A stretch of 64,000 nucleotides of DNA from Diplolepis rosae (taxonomy: Eukaryota; Arthropoda; Insecta; Hymenoptera; Diplolepididae): the NCBI GenBank assembly GCA_030998225.1, contig JAPYXD010000696.1, forward strand, positions 248,001-312,000. The letters are read 5' to 3'. The translations under genes and the position numbers were made by a program. The notes below the pieces were generated by a model. It saw nothing but the letters and a program-made list of their open reading frames with translations. It ran no database searches and was not told the origin of the DNA. Below, piece after piece: positions 53,111 through 63,760 of the stretch (positions are counted from its first letter, which is position 1; every line of letters starts with the position of its first letter).

Positions 53111-53459
53111 AGTATTATGATACCGTCAACTACTTTTAAACATTTAGGGTTAATTTATAACTCGAGAAATATAAATATTCAGTTATTTCATTTAAAAAGA
53201 GAAAAAATTCTTACAGTAGAAGATAAATTCAAGAAAAATAAAAAATATAAAATTCGCTACTTCGCCAAAGTCTTGGGATTACTGGTCTCTTGTTGCCCGG
53301 CCGTTGAGTATGGTCTAGTGCATACTAAAGCATCTGAAAGAATAAAATTTAGGACACTTCATTAGAATAATCAAAATTATGAAGGTTTTTTTATCATTGG
53401 ACAACGAAGCTCGTCCAGACTTTTAATGGTGGAAGAGTATAGGGATAAATCTAAATTGC

Positions 53460-54007
53460 CTGATCCGATCCCCTATGAAATATTTTCTGACGCATCGAAT
53501 TTATGTTGGGGGGTTCTTTGCAATGGAAAAAATACTTAAGGTCTTCGTTCAGAAAGCAAAAAACAAAGTAGTATTAATTTTCGTGAATTGTCAGCAGCCT
53601 TTTTAAATTTAAAATGCTTTGACAAAAATTATAATAACTGTCAGATCTTACTTCACATTGATAACACGACAGTGATTTCGTATATTAACAGAATGGGAGG
53701 CGTTCAACTTGACGATTTAAGTTTATTGGCAAAAGAGATCTGGAAATGGTGTGAACAACGTAAATTATGGATTTTTTCTTCTTACATTTCGTCTAAAGAT
53801 AATTTTGAAGCGGATTCAGAATCGCGAAATTTAAAATCTAACATTGAATTCGATCTATCTTGGAATGGTTTTCGACTCATTACAGATCAATTTGGTAAAC
53901 CAGAAATGGATTTATTCGCTACTCGTCAGAATAAAAAATTTAAAAACTTTTTATCTTGGAAGAAAGACCCAAATTTTATTGCGATAGATGCTTTAACGAT
54001 CTCATAG
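53460..54007 (+). pseudogene. DIRS-like RNase H
   Basis: It has EIFSDASNLCWGVLCNGK (first catalytic Asp), then LLHIDNTTVISYINRMGGVQ (second Asp), the IWKWCEQRKLWIFSSYI segment, DNFEADSESR (third) and KPEMDLFATRQNKKFKNFLS with the methyl/RNase H tail. Near-continuous frame, one stop at 53540. Confidence 0.8.
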
Positions 54008-54217
54008 AGGAACTTTCGCAGTGAAACCTTTCTCTAAAGCTTATTGTACTTCTTGCACTTGTAACTGACCCTAAGTCATTGGATAAAAGAAATACTGGCT
54101 GCTATCGGCATTGACGTGAAACTTATGGGTTGGCAACAAAGTCATTTCGGTTTTATCCACTAGATGAGTTTAGTCGCTCGAAGTTGTTCTTCTCCATTGC
54201 AAACTTCAGACCGCATA

Positions 54218-55511
54218 CTAGGTTGTTCAAAAAGTTTTGAAAGCGATATCTATAGAGCAGTAGAAGAACCAAAATTTCTACCCCATTTTAAGATTTCATC
54301 TTTCATATGAACATACCCAAAGTGTCATTCCACTCTGTCAATTCATTGTTTGTTTACAAGCCATTTGAAGTTGACGTGTCAGTGTATTTTTGTACAATGG
54401 AAAAAACCGAATATCGCGCAGTGATAAAATTCTTTGTTTTGGAAGGTTTATCAGCAACGGAAATTCATACAAAAATGGTGAAAGTGTTAAAGGAAGCTGC
54501 TCCTTCATTTCCAACTGTGCATCGATGGGTTTTAGAGTTTAGATGTGGTCGAAAAAGCGTTGAAGACGATCCACGCTCAGGACGTCCTAAAAGTGCATCA
54601 ACACCAGCATTCATAGCAAAAGTACAGGATATGGTTTTGGAAGATCGTCGATTGACCGAGAGAGATTTAGCAGAGGCCCTAGACATCTCATTAGGCAGTG
54701 TGCGTCATATTTTACGTGAAGTTTTGCGTTTCAGAAAGCTCTGTGCACAATGGGTGCCGCATTCGCTCACAATGGAACCAAAACACGTTTGAATGCGACT
54801 TTCTGAGCAACATTTGGAGCGTTTTCGAAAGGATAAAAAGGATTTTTTGCGTCGATTCATCACTATGGATGAGACTTGGGTCTTCCATCATGATCCTGAA
54901 TCAAAACAAGAGGTTAAGGAGTGGTGTGAACCAGGCACTTCGGCACCGAAGCGAGTTCGTGTCCAAAAAACGGCGAAGAAGGTGTTAGCATCAGTTTCTT
55001 GGGATGCAAAAGGGATTTAGTTGGTGGATTATCTCCAAACTGGCGAAACAATAAATTCTGAATATTATTGTAACCTTTTGGATCAATTGGATGCAAAAAT
55101 TCGTGAAAAAAGACCCGGTTTGCAGAAGAAAAAAATCCTTTTTCATCAAGACAATGCACCCGCTCACACAGCTCAAAAAACCATCACTAAAATAACCGAA
55201 TTAAAGTACGAATTGTTGCAGCATCCACCTTATTCGCCTGATTTAGCTCCCTCTGACTTCTGGCTGTTCCCACACCTCAAGAAATTCCTTCGTGGGAAGC
55301 ATTTTTCATCAAACGAATAGGTTATAGCCGTCGTAGAGGAGTATGTTGCAGGCCTTGCAGAAAGTCACTTCCATGGTGGGATAAACAAGTTGAAAGACCG
55401 TTGGACCAAATGTATTAACCTTATGGGAGATTATACTGAGCAATAAAAGTGATTTCACCACAAAAAAAACGTATTTTCATTTCCGCTTTCAAAACTTTTC
55501 GAACAACCTAG
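54218..55511 (+). mobile_element. Full-length mariner (1294 bp)
   Basis: TIRs CTAGGTTGTTCAAAAAGTTT at the left and the same with one change at the right (reverse complement), flanked by TA duplications (54216-54217, 55512-55513). It holds one complete transposase frame with three nonsense codons. Confidence 0.92.
54397..55446 (+). pseudogene. mariner transposase with three premature stops
   Basis: A 349-codon frame with no frameshift. First HTH (VIKFFVLEGLSATEIHTKMV), second HTH (RRLTERDLAEALDISLGSVR), then catalytic TMDETWVFHHDPESK, HQDNAPAHTA and YSPDLAPSDFWLF. The last two Asp residues are 34 residues apart (DD34D). Stops are TGA at 54790, TAG at 55018 and TAG at 55318, each one base from a sense codon of the family. 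TA target, TIR and DD34D identify it as mariner. Confidence 0.92.
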
Positions 55512-55602
55512 TATGGTATTTGACAGCTGACGTATCATATATTATTTAGTAAAAAAAAGTTTCAAGTTTTTTTGCTTATTTATTGTTTTGCATTGACTTG
55601 AA

Positions 55603-55785
55603 ATGGAGATTCCAGACGGTCATTTTCGTCACATTTTACATTATTACTTTCAAAAAGGTAAAAACGCAGTGCAAGCTCGGGAAAAGTTGTATGATGTTTA
55701 TGGTAAAAAATCATTAACAAAACGCAGAAGCTTAACATATCACATATATGCGTTGGAAAAAATAAAAATAACTTGGTTGCGTTAA
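55603..55785 (+). pseudogene. mariner transposase N-terminal fragment
   Basis: RHILHYYFQKGKNAVQAREK and VYGKKSLTKR, a first HTH of a mariner distinct from the one just upstream. Its frame ends where the MITE cluster begins. The C-terminal piece at 56965-57115 may be the same copy. Confidence 0.75.
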
Positions 55786-55795
55786 TAAGGTAGAT

Positions 55796-56954
55796 TAGTA
55801 TATTACGTGCCTAGGCGCACAATGAGGATTATTGCCTGACGAGCGAAAATGGTCGCAGGAGATCGAAGCCGAGGCGCGATCAGTCCTGCGAGCATTGTCG
55901 CGAGTCTCGTAATTTCCAGAATTGTGTGCATTGGCACGCATTTTATTTTATGTGCCTCCGACGCGGAAACTCGTTTTTCCGTTACAGCTGAGAGTAACGG
56001 AATGTTGTGTATTCGGTTACAGAGGAATATAATGTAAAAATTGAACTGCGCATGCGCAAATAGTCTTAAAGCGGAGCAGCATCTTCTTATTCTTCTTCTT
56101 CTTCGTACAGCGTTAGCACCCTACTGACAAAGCCTTGTACATTTGAACTGCGCATGCTCTATTACAACAAGCTACTACTACACAAGACCGATAAAATCAA
56201 AATAGCCGGAACTAGTCGCGGAATATCAAGTGTAATGGACGAGAATCATGATAAATACTAGATTATAGTCGAGTTTACGCATAAAAACTCGTATCCGCAC
56301 GAAGTCACATAATAGTATATTACGTGCCTAGGCGCACAATGAGGGTTATTGCGTGACGAGCGACAATGGTTGCAGGAGATCGAAGCCGAGGCGTGATCAG
56401 TCCTGCGAGCATTGTCGCGACATATCAAGTGTAATGACTAGCGCCGCAAACAAGTACAATACTAGATTCGATTCAAGTGTACGCATAAAAACTCGTATAC
56501 GCACCGGAGTCACATAAAATAAAATACGTGCCAATGCACACAATTCGGGAAATTACGAGAATCGCGACCATTATATACTATTATATGACTTCGGTGCGGA
56601 TACGAGTTTTTATGCGTACACTCGAATCTAATCTTGTATTGTAGTTGTTTGCGGCGCTAGTCATTACACTTGATATTTCGCGAATTGTCCCAGCCATTTT
56701 GATTTTATCGATCTTGTGTAGTAGTAGCTTGTTGTAATAGAGCATGCGCAGTTCAAATGTACAAGGCTTCTTCAGTAGGGTGCTAACGCTGTACGAAGAA
56801 GAAGAAGAATAAGAAGAAGATGCTACTCCGCTGTAAGACTATATGCGCATACGCAGTTCAATTTTTACATTATATTCCTCTGTAACGGAATACACAACAT
56901 TTCGTTACTCTCAGCTGTAACGGAAAAACGAGTTTCCGCATCGGAGGCACATAA
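55796..56954. mobile_element. Cluster of MITE X and module Y copies
   Basis: In order: Y (55803-55940), X reverse (55948-56312), Y truncated (56318-56420), X tail reverse (56420-56517), Y fragment (56521-56571), X forward (56581-56954). The junctions are abrupt. tgcgcatgcgca lies at 56047-56058. The cluster separates two pieces of a mariner. Confidence 0.85.
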
Positions 56955-56964
56955 ACTATATTTG

Positions 56965-57115
56965 GGTTTCTCACAAATTGAACGAAATTCAACTTACCAA
57001 ACGAATTTCCATTTGCGATTCACTGCTGTAACGTAACGAAACCGATCCATTTTTAAAGCGAATCATAACGGGCGATGAAAAATGGGTTGTTTACGATAAC
57101 ATCGTGCTGCCACAT
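56965..57115 (+). pseudogene. mariner transposase middle fragment
   Basis: WVSHKLNEIQLTKRISICDS, then ETDPFLKRIITGDEKWVVYD with the first catalytic Asp. It starts directly after the MITE cluster and resembles the mariner portion that should follow the N-terminal fragment at 55603. Confidence 0.8.
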
Positions 57116-57285
57116 CCTCTGCGAGACGAAAGGGACTTGATATTTTTATCATAAAGCCCACAATAGGATGGTCCAAGGGGTCACAAACTTTTGCAAAATT
57201 TTACAATCTTCCGCTGTTTTCAAATGAAGATAAGTTTGCAAGATCTATCCTAGATACTTAATACGCTTATTCCCTGTCACAAATA

Positions 57286-57954
57286 CAGGGTGGGCCGTCT
57301 AATATTTGGAATTTGAACTACCGGTTATTCTGAGTTCGAAAGGTTCGAAAGAGTTCAATTCATCATCGTTCCCAAGAACTAAACATTCGTCGCACTTCTC
57401 TGAGGACAATTTTGCATAAAGATCTCAGTAGAAGGCGTGAGGAGTTCAAATAGTCCAAGAACTAAAGCATCATGACCACCTGATTCGTTTTTGGTTCATT
57501 TAATGGGCTGAAGATCGCTTGGTCGGAGATAAGCATTTTTAACGAGAAATCATCTTTTCAGATGAAGCCCATTTCCACATTAGAGGCTATGTCGATGAGC
57601 AAAATTGTTGCACTTGGGGCTCAGAAAATCCAAACTTCATCAATGAGAAGCCGATGCATCCACAATAAGTACACAATAAGTGCGGATTTTGGTGCGGTGG
57701 CATCATTGGACCATTCTTCTTCGAAAATGAGCCATCCATGGGATTGAAGCCCAAACAATCGAGAATGTACTGACAACTTGGGTTGATTGAATGAAGTACT
57801 GTGAGGCCAGTCGTAGCAGTCATTTGAATGATGTTGTGTTTCATTCTTGAACGTAAAGGTTCAATCTTCCTAATAAAACCATACTTTTGAAAAAATATCT
57901 ATGAGTTTTTGTTTATAGCCAATTCAAATTCCAAATGTTAGATGGCCCACCCAG
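57286..57954 (+). mobile_element. Tc1/mariner-like element, internally deleted (669 bp)
   Basis: About 28-bp TIRs (cagggtgggccgtctaatat left, its near reverse complement right). Flanking TA is present on the left, mutated on the right. Inside is a transposase remnant with SDEAHFHIRGYVDEQNC (first Asp), WGSENPNFINEKPMHP and CGGIIGPFFFENE, in broken frames. It lacks the HTH and last catalytic block. Confidence 0.8.
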
Positions 57955-58997
57955 AATTTATGAGTTAACTACACTGTATACATTCGTGTGTTCAATAAAT
58001 ACATAAATCATACGAATTACAGACTAATACTTGAAAAGTAATTACGTATTTTTCCTCATCAAATACGTGACACACTTTAAACGTCCACGACTATATTGTG
58101 TTACGTACGGCTATTATCAAATTAAATAAAATGCAAAAAAAAGTGAAAATAATTAGCCTTAATATATTCCATTCATTAGCATAAAGAGTACGCAGAGGTC
58201 GTCCAAACTGCCGAATTTAGTTAATTCAAATATTAGCTAAATTCGTTTATTATTATGTGGGATCGTTGGTCTTCTACTCTCGAACTGAAAGTGTATTCTA
58301 CACGCACCCACGCTTTATCACTTTTAATTTTGAAAAAGAAAAGGGAAAAGGTGCTTTAAATGAGATTAGATCAAGCGGCTAAAATTCACATAAATAAAAA
58401 GATAATTTATTTTTACGGAAAATAAAACAAACAAACTGATGTGAACATTTTTGTCGAAGAGCTAAAAGACCGAATAAAAACGGGTGAGAAAGATACAATT
58501 TTGTGTTACCAAGGTCCCAAAGAGGATCCACTCTTGTCCTTACGCGGTTCACCCGCGCACACACCCTTCTTCTTTACTTCAACCTGATAGTTTTAAGGTG
58601 AGAAAGAGGTAGATAGCGTTTAACTAGAAGGGAGGCAGTACTTTTAAATTGCCTGTGCTTCGCCACTCTTGTCTCACAATAAACACTATTGATACTTGCG
58701 ATCAATTGACTACCAGCGAGCTTCTATGCAGAAAAAACTCGATTTTTTGTAGTAAGAATATTTTGGTAAGAAAACGTAAGGTGATGGAAAATTTTGGTTA
58801 TTTTTCCTGGATACAGCGCCCCAAAATCTATAGGAATCAGTTGCATAACTGGAGGCAGTTTTTTTGTCGTTTGCCTGTGTTATTTGGCGTACAATTAGCC
58901 AGATTGGGAATTTCCTTCCTGAACCAACCATTTTTCAAAGTCTTCGACCCGAGCAATGATGAGCTGCATCAGCGGTCTTGTCAAGGTGCTCGGGTTT
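57955..58997. other. AT-rich stretch, no gene recognised
   Basis: Open frames (58649-59050 plus, 58710-58931 minus) overlap on both strands and match nothing I know. A poly-T run precedes the 3' end of R1-like copy D. Confidence 0.5.
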
Positions 58998-59220
58998 TTT
59001 TTTTGTTTTTGTTTTTTGGTGAGGAGGAGAAATGGCAAAATCTTTTATAGACCTTGTACAGGACCTCCCCGTTGTTTCGCTCTCGACTCCCATCCAGTTC
59101 TCTCGTCTTCATCACAAGTGTGACGAATGACTCGATGAGCGTCCAGAACCGTTCAGACTGGAGCATGAGAGGGACCATTGTGTCAGGAGTAAGTTCGGAA
59201 CCCACCGCCTGACCGAGGAC

Positions 59221-60243
59221 CTACCTAGTCACACCCCATTTTGCGCAGACGAAGAGAGCGTGCTCTGCGTTATCCACCGGGAAATCGCAGTAGCAACACG
59301 TCTCCTCGTCTCTCTTCTTAAAGCGCCTCAGGTACGCGTTAAAACAGCCATGGCCCGAGAGCGCTTGCGCCAAGTAAAAGCCAACTTCCCCGTGCTTTCT
59401 GTTCAGCCAGGTGGCGAGCTCCGGGATCAGGCGGTAGGTCCATCTCCCTGTCTGCTCACCATGCCATCTCATCTGCCATTTCTCGACGAGTCTGCGCCTT
59501 CCATCCTTGCGGATTGCCTCCTTTGCGCGAGCGATTTTCTGTAGGTCGGCGCAGGTAAGCTCCTTGCGAAGTTGAAAGGTTTCCTGATTTCCCTCCGCCA
59601 ATAAATCTATTGGCGGGACGCTCGCCAGGACCAGCACAGCGCTCGTCGAGATAGTTATATATGCCGAACCTATTCTCAACGCGACAAGTCTCTGCGCCGA
59701 GAACAGCTTCTTTTGGATAGCATGGTTTTGCACGGCATTGGCCCAGACCGGAGCTGCATAAAGCAGCTTCGAATGAACCACGCTCGCCACCAATCTTCTT
59801 TTTGCTTGCCTGGGTCCACCAATGTTTGGTATAAGCTGGGCCAAGTTCGCTCCACATTGAATGACTTTGGCAGCTGCGATCTTTAGGTGTTCGCCAAAGC
59901 CAAACCTACAATCCAGCTGCACCAGCAGGTACTTAATGCTTGTTTTCAACTCGACTTCATGCTCTCCGAGAGCGATCCTCGGATATTGGAAGGATCTCCT
60001 GTCCGTAACGAGCAAATCCTCGGTTTTCTCAGGGGCCATTTTAAGACCCCTGCCACCCAACCAGCGCTTTGCTCGCCACAGACTTTCATTGATCCTCAGC
60101 TCTAGGATTCTGACGTCGTCAGCGGCGCACACGACAAGTGCGTCATCCGCGAAGCCGACGATGCTCGTTCCAGCAGGTAGGTCCATGCGCAGAAAGTCAT
60201 CGTACATGATGTTCCAAACGAGTGGACCCACCCGCATGACCAC
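59221..60243 (-). pseudogene. R1-like copy D, RT palm/thumb and tail
   Basis: A 340-codon frame: VGPLVWNIMYDDFLRMDLPA, catalytic FADDALVVCAADD, LLVTDRRSFQYP, IKYLLVQLDCRFGFG, NIGGPRQAKRRLVASVV and the RNase H-less C-terminal EETCCYCDFPVDNAEHALFV, with a CCHC-like finger. The catalytic Asp pair is intact. Confidence 0.88.
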
Positions 60244-61492
60244 ATGTCATCTCTTCTTCAAGAGACCATTTGTCGCCCTCGTATATCACCCACCTGTCGC
60301 TCAGATCGTCATCTATCATTCGCAACAGGTAGTCTGGAACCTTTTTCCGCATCATCGCCTCGATGCAGATGTCCCCTCTCGCGGTATTGAACGCACTGCG
60401 TATGTCAATGCTAATCAACGCACAGAATCCCTTACGCTTACCAGTTCCTTTTCTTGCATTTGTGGCGATGTTAACCACAGCTTGGATGGCGTCCACAGCG
60501 GACCTGCCTTTCCTGAATCCGAACTGGTTTTCCGAGAGCCCGTTCTCCCTGACCAAGAGAACCTGAAGCCATTGTAGAATCAACTACTCCAGAAGCTTCC
60601 CCATCGTATCCAATGAGCATATTGGCCTATACGAGGAGGCAACCCCTAGAGGTTTGTTGCCCTTCCTCAGCAGGACTAACCTCTGCTTCTTCCAATCTGC
60701 GAAGAACCTCCCATCCCGAAGACAGGAGTTAAAGGCTTCTAGGAAGATCTCCGGGTATGCCCCGATCACCTCTTTGAGGATCTCGTTCAGCACCCCGTCG
60801 ATTCCCGGCGCTGTATTTGCCTTTAGCCTTCCACCTGCTCTCTTTAGTTCTTCGAGAGTGAAGAGTTCCTCGCGCCGGACCACGCAGGAACTTCGGTCCT
60901 GTCTTTGGAACGGCTCCACGTGTGGAAACAAGCTTCGCACAATGTACTTGACTCGATCGGGATTATCCAGGCCCGGGGTCTTTCTTCTAGTCACCAATCT
61001 CTTGGTGACTATTTTGAAGGCGAGACCCCATGGATTCTTCTCGACCTCACCGATCAAGTCTTTCCAACATTGAAGTCGGCATTTCTTTATGCCTCGCCTC
61101 AAAGCTTTTTTTTCCCCTTTCCATGCCTCGTGCAGCGTAGCATCCCCCTTTGAACGGGTGAATTTTCGCCGCGCTGCGAGGAATTCTCGACGTACGGCTG
61201 CCAACTGGTCGTTCCACCAGTACATCGAACCCTTGGATTGCCTGCGCTTACGGCGAGGCATCGAGTGGTCACCAGCCGCGACCACCTTCTGCCTCACCGA
61301 GCGCACAGCAGCTTCAAACGACCCAGCAGGGCAGACCCACCCAAGCTCATCCATGAGCCTGGTTTCTTCGAGGTGTTCGCGAAGTATTTCTCTGCTGAGT
61401 CGTCTCGTGTTCCAGGAGGGGCTCCTTCCTTCGCCGCCCCCACCCAGTGATCCCAGAACGTGGGAGCTGGCGGCCCCCACCATAGATGCCAC
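60197..61492 (-). pseudogene. R1-like copy D, RT N-terminal half
   Basis: SMYWWNDQLAAVRREFLAAR, then TAPGIDGVLNEILKEVIGAY, KKQRLVLLRKGNKPLGVA, SSYRPICSLDTMGKLLE. A stop at 60581-60583 separates it from LSENQFGFRKGRSAVDAIQA and FCALISIDIRSAFNTARGDI, and a frameshift near 60243 from the palm. Confidence 0.87.
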
Positions 61493-61606
61493 GAGCTCAT
61501 TCTGTCTTCCTCATTCAACCAACCTATGGCAGTTGAGCGAGGAAGAAGCCAAGAGCTGGTGGGGTCTATGGTGGGGGCCGCCAGCTCCCACGTTCTGGGA
61601 TCACTG
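61445..61606. repeat. Perfect 42-bp inverted repeat within copy D
   Basis: Arms 61445-61486 and 61565-61606 are exact reverse complements (starting cagtgatcccagaacgtg). The 78-bp centre is itself partly palindromic, with diverged matches such as gaggaag, so the whole 162 bp forms a long hairpin. Confidence 0.92.
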
Positions 61607-62000
61607 CCCCCACCCATATCCACCGCCTGAAACCGTTGTTCTAGTGTAAATTCGATGCACCGGTGATCACTCAAGGTTATTACCTCGAGAACCGACCATT
61701 TGCTTATCCTTGAAGCAAGGCAAGGTGCGGCAATCGTGAGATCAATTATTGACCCCCCCGTTCCTCGTCTGAACGTGAATTCCCTGCCCTGATTCAAGAC
61801 GATCAGGTCATTCCTAGTTACCATCTTGCCAACCAAGATTCACCTCCTATCTAGGCGGGCCTCACCCCACTCGGGCGACTTACTGTTGAAGTCACCCCCT
61901 ATGAGGGATCGCCCGATGGCATCACGGAGGCTTTCCTCAAGGAGGAGGATCTGGGTCTCCAAGACATCGAAGGGATCGCCGGGGGAGAAGTAGCAGCTGT

Positions 62001-62038
62001 ACACACGCACACCAACCAGGTGGTTGGTGTGCGTGTGT
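62001..62038. repeat. Perfect 18-bp-arm palindrome in copy D
   Basis: Arms acacacgcacaccaacca and its reverse complement around gg. Copy B lacks the insertion here. Confidence 0.9.
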
Positions 62039-62199
62039 TGGTTCCACCCAAACGAACCCCGCGTCGGTCTCCAGGAAGTCCCCGACGCCCAAATCAGGGT
62101 TACAAACCAGGATGCCGGCCCTCCTTGATGCATCCTGATACCAAGACGATTTATCGGACCACTTTTACTGTTCACTAATGAGCAGCACATCAGCCCCCC

Positions 62200-62790
62200 T
62201 CTCCCTGGCAGTCTGCATCAGGAGGTCCTGGGCATCCTTCCCCCTTCCGAGATTGAGCTGCAGGAACTTCAATTCCTGCCTCTCAACCTCCGAAGCTCTT
62301 CAAGGAAGACCGGGCAGGAGCAGCTCCCTGACATATGGGAGACATCTTTGTCGCCCCTGTCTCCGCATGACAGGCACCTTGGTGGCGCCTTACAAGTCCT
62401 GGCCAAGTGTCCCGTGGCGCCGCATCTCCAACAGGCGTTTTTCCTGTCGTGGTTGCTGCAGCCCCGGGACCTGTGGCCGTACCCAAGGCACCTGAAGCAG
62501 CGGGCGACTTCCACGTGCTCGCGAATGCGGCACTCTACTTACCCGATCCTCAACTTACCTAGCTGAGGCAGACGCGCGGCGTCTGCCTCAGCTAGACGGA
62601 TCACTGCTGTCTTCACCCCACCAAAGCGGGTGAAGAGCCTGCAGGACCCCTCAAAAGCTGTTCTGCCCAATGCCAAGCACAGGGCAGACAAAATTTCTTC
62701 TTTTTCAACGGTTCAACGGTCGTTTGCGCCCTTTCCCCGACCGCCAGGTCGAGCTCCTCTTCCAAAGTGATCACCCCCCTCCCCCAAAAA
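62200..62790 (-). pseudogene. R1-like copy D, gag with zinc knuckles
   Basis: Reading minus: FEGSCRLFTRFGGVKTAVIR, then LAEADAARLPQLGKLRIG, a stop, then EHVEVARCFRCLGYGHRSRG with knuckles CLGYGHRSRGC, CWRCGATGHLARTC and CLSCGDRGDKDVSHMSGSC. It is the nucleic-acid binding gag of R1-like elements. The palindrome at 62559-62595 lies inside it. Confidence 0.82.
62559..62595. repeat. Perfect 17-bp-arm palindrome in copy D gag
   Basis: ctagctgaggcagacgc and gcgtctgcctcagctag around gcg. It codes LAEADAARL-like residues on the minus strand. The equivalent segment in the 25.9-kb gag fragment (cctagctgaagcagacgcac) is not palindromic. Confidence 0.9.
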
Positions 62791-62844
62791 AAACAACCCC
62801 ATTACAATTAATAACCTAAATTATTAATATCAGTGTTACGCAAT
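62791..62844. other. Short spacer
   Basis: Poly-A/poly-C rich junction. Nothing recognised. Confidence 0.5.
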
Positions 62845-62940
62845 AAACTTAAAAGAATGAGTGATAACGTGAGCACCCACAGTCATAAGCAACTGAAGTT
62901 AGCGCGTAAATTTCAAATCTTTTTTGTGGTATTATGTGTA
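62845..62940 (+). repeat. Dispersed 95-bp repeat, copy 2
   Basis: The reverse complement of 50170-50265. It precedes the candidate exon at 62945-63014. Confidence 0.75.
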
Positions 62941-62944
62941 ATAT

Positions 62945-63014
62945 AAGAGGACTAAAAGTATATTGATCACTTCGGAAGAGGAGTTGCGCACAATTATGAC
63001 TGAAATTCGCTTGG
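62945..63014 (+). CDS. Candidate exon of the uncharacterised family, first exon
   Basis: Open segment SILITSEEELRTIMTEIRL (plus strand) followed by GTAAGT at 63015. Its continuation would be an exon after ttttttacag at 63475-63484. It is a small acidic exon. The family is unknown. Confidence 0.35.
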
Positions 63015-63484
63015 TAAGTTCGTTTAATCATTTAATTTTCATGGCTACCGTTTTGTCAATGTAAAATTTTAAATGCTAACTTATGTATAGAGACACAAAT
63101 AATATTTTAATTTTCAAGACCTTGAAATTGAACTTATTCAATTTTGACAGCTCTTACTGCCAATTCATAAAATATTAATATTGTTTCAATTAAAAGTTCT
63201 TTAATTTTGCATTTTTTACTTTAAACAATTGAAATTGATATGAAATGGTTAGGTTTGGGTTGTCTAACTTTAGAAAATTAAATTTGCATATTTGAATGGC
63301 TTGAAATTTGATCTCAGATATTTATTATTCATTTTCTTATATGTTGAACCACGAAATTTAATAACATTGCAAAATAAAATTTTTATCGAAATATTGATTT
63401 CAAAAAACTCATGTGAATATTATTTGTCTCGAATTCTACAAAGTTGAAGACATGTTTATTATTTTTGTTATTACATTTTTACAG
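63015..63484 (+). other. Candidate intron
   Basis: Begins GTAAGT and ends with a pyrimidine tract and ttacag. AT-rich and non-coding throughout. Confidence 0.4.
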
Positions 63485-63760
63485 ACTCTTGGAGTAAACT
63501 TTGGAAGAACGTATAATAAAGCTTCATAAATATGGTTTGACCCTGCAACCACAGATCATCCTAATCGAAACACTAAAAAAATCTTCAATATATGCCTATA
63601 TTAACGGCCACATGTGTCGAATGGTAAACTTCATGGGAGCTGTCGACTTTTACTTCAAAGCATTCTACGCATTGGTTGCAAAATATCCACACGGAGAGAA
63701 ATAACTGGTGCCATGCACTCGAAAGAGACCAGTGTTTGGCAATTGTGGCTGTTCAAATAG
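63485..63760 (+). pseudogene. Uncharacterised family, C-terminal exon
   Basis: ERIIKLHKYGLTLQPQIIL, then SIYAYINGHMCRMVNFMGAV and DFYFKAFYALVAKYPHGEK, then a frame change to CHALERDQCLAIVAVQIVEL. I recall the LTLQPxxI ... VDxxFKAFxxLxxKYP pattern in repeated proteins of insects. A stop lies between the acceptor and the recognisable part (TAA at 63495). Confidence 0.45.

Larger units (their letters stand above)
51660..54215 (+). mobile_element. DIRS-like tyrosine-recombinase retrotransposon (partial)
   Basis: Gag-like, RT and RNase H regions in order on the plus strand. The tyrosine recombinase and methyltransferase-like regions expected downstream are missing or unrecognised before mariner E. 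No split direct repeats or inverted terminal repeats were found. Confidence 0.75.
61294..62190 (-). pseudogene. R1-like copy D, AP-type endonuclease
   Basis: GVRVYSCYFSPGDPFDVLET, LIGGDFNSKSPEWGEARL (GDFN block), a stop at about 61839, then FTFRRGTGGSIIDLTIAAPC and VLEVITLSDHRCIEFTLEQR (SDHxxIxF catalytic His). A 42-bp perfect inverted duplication follows (61445-61606). A second palindrome (62001-62038) sits at the start of VRVYSCYF. Confidence 0.83.
58998..62790 (-). mobile_element. R1-like non-LTR retrotransposon, copy D (most complete)
   Basis: Minus strand. Gag with three zinc knuckles, AP-type endonuclease, RT, C-terminal Cys/His region, then a 3' end ttgccatttctcctcctcac (minus) and an A-rich tail at 59008-58990. 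It is 5'-truncated within gag (about 62790). The copy has frameshifts and stops but all domains. It also contains three perfect palindromes. GC is well above flanks. It probably inserts by target-primed reverse transcription. No rDNA target was seen. Confidence 0.9.

Noticed and set aside
59861..60577. 238-codon plus frame across R1-like copy D
   Set aside because: Antisense of RT.
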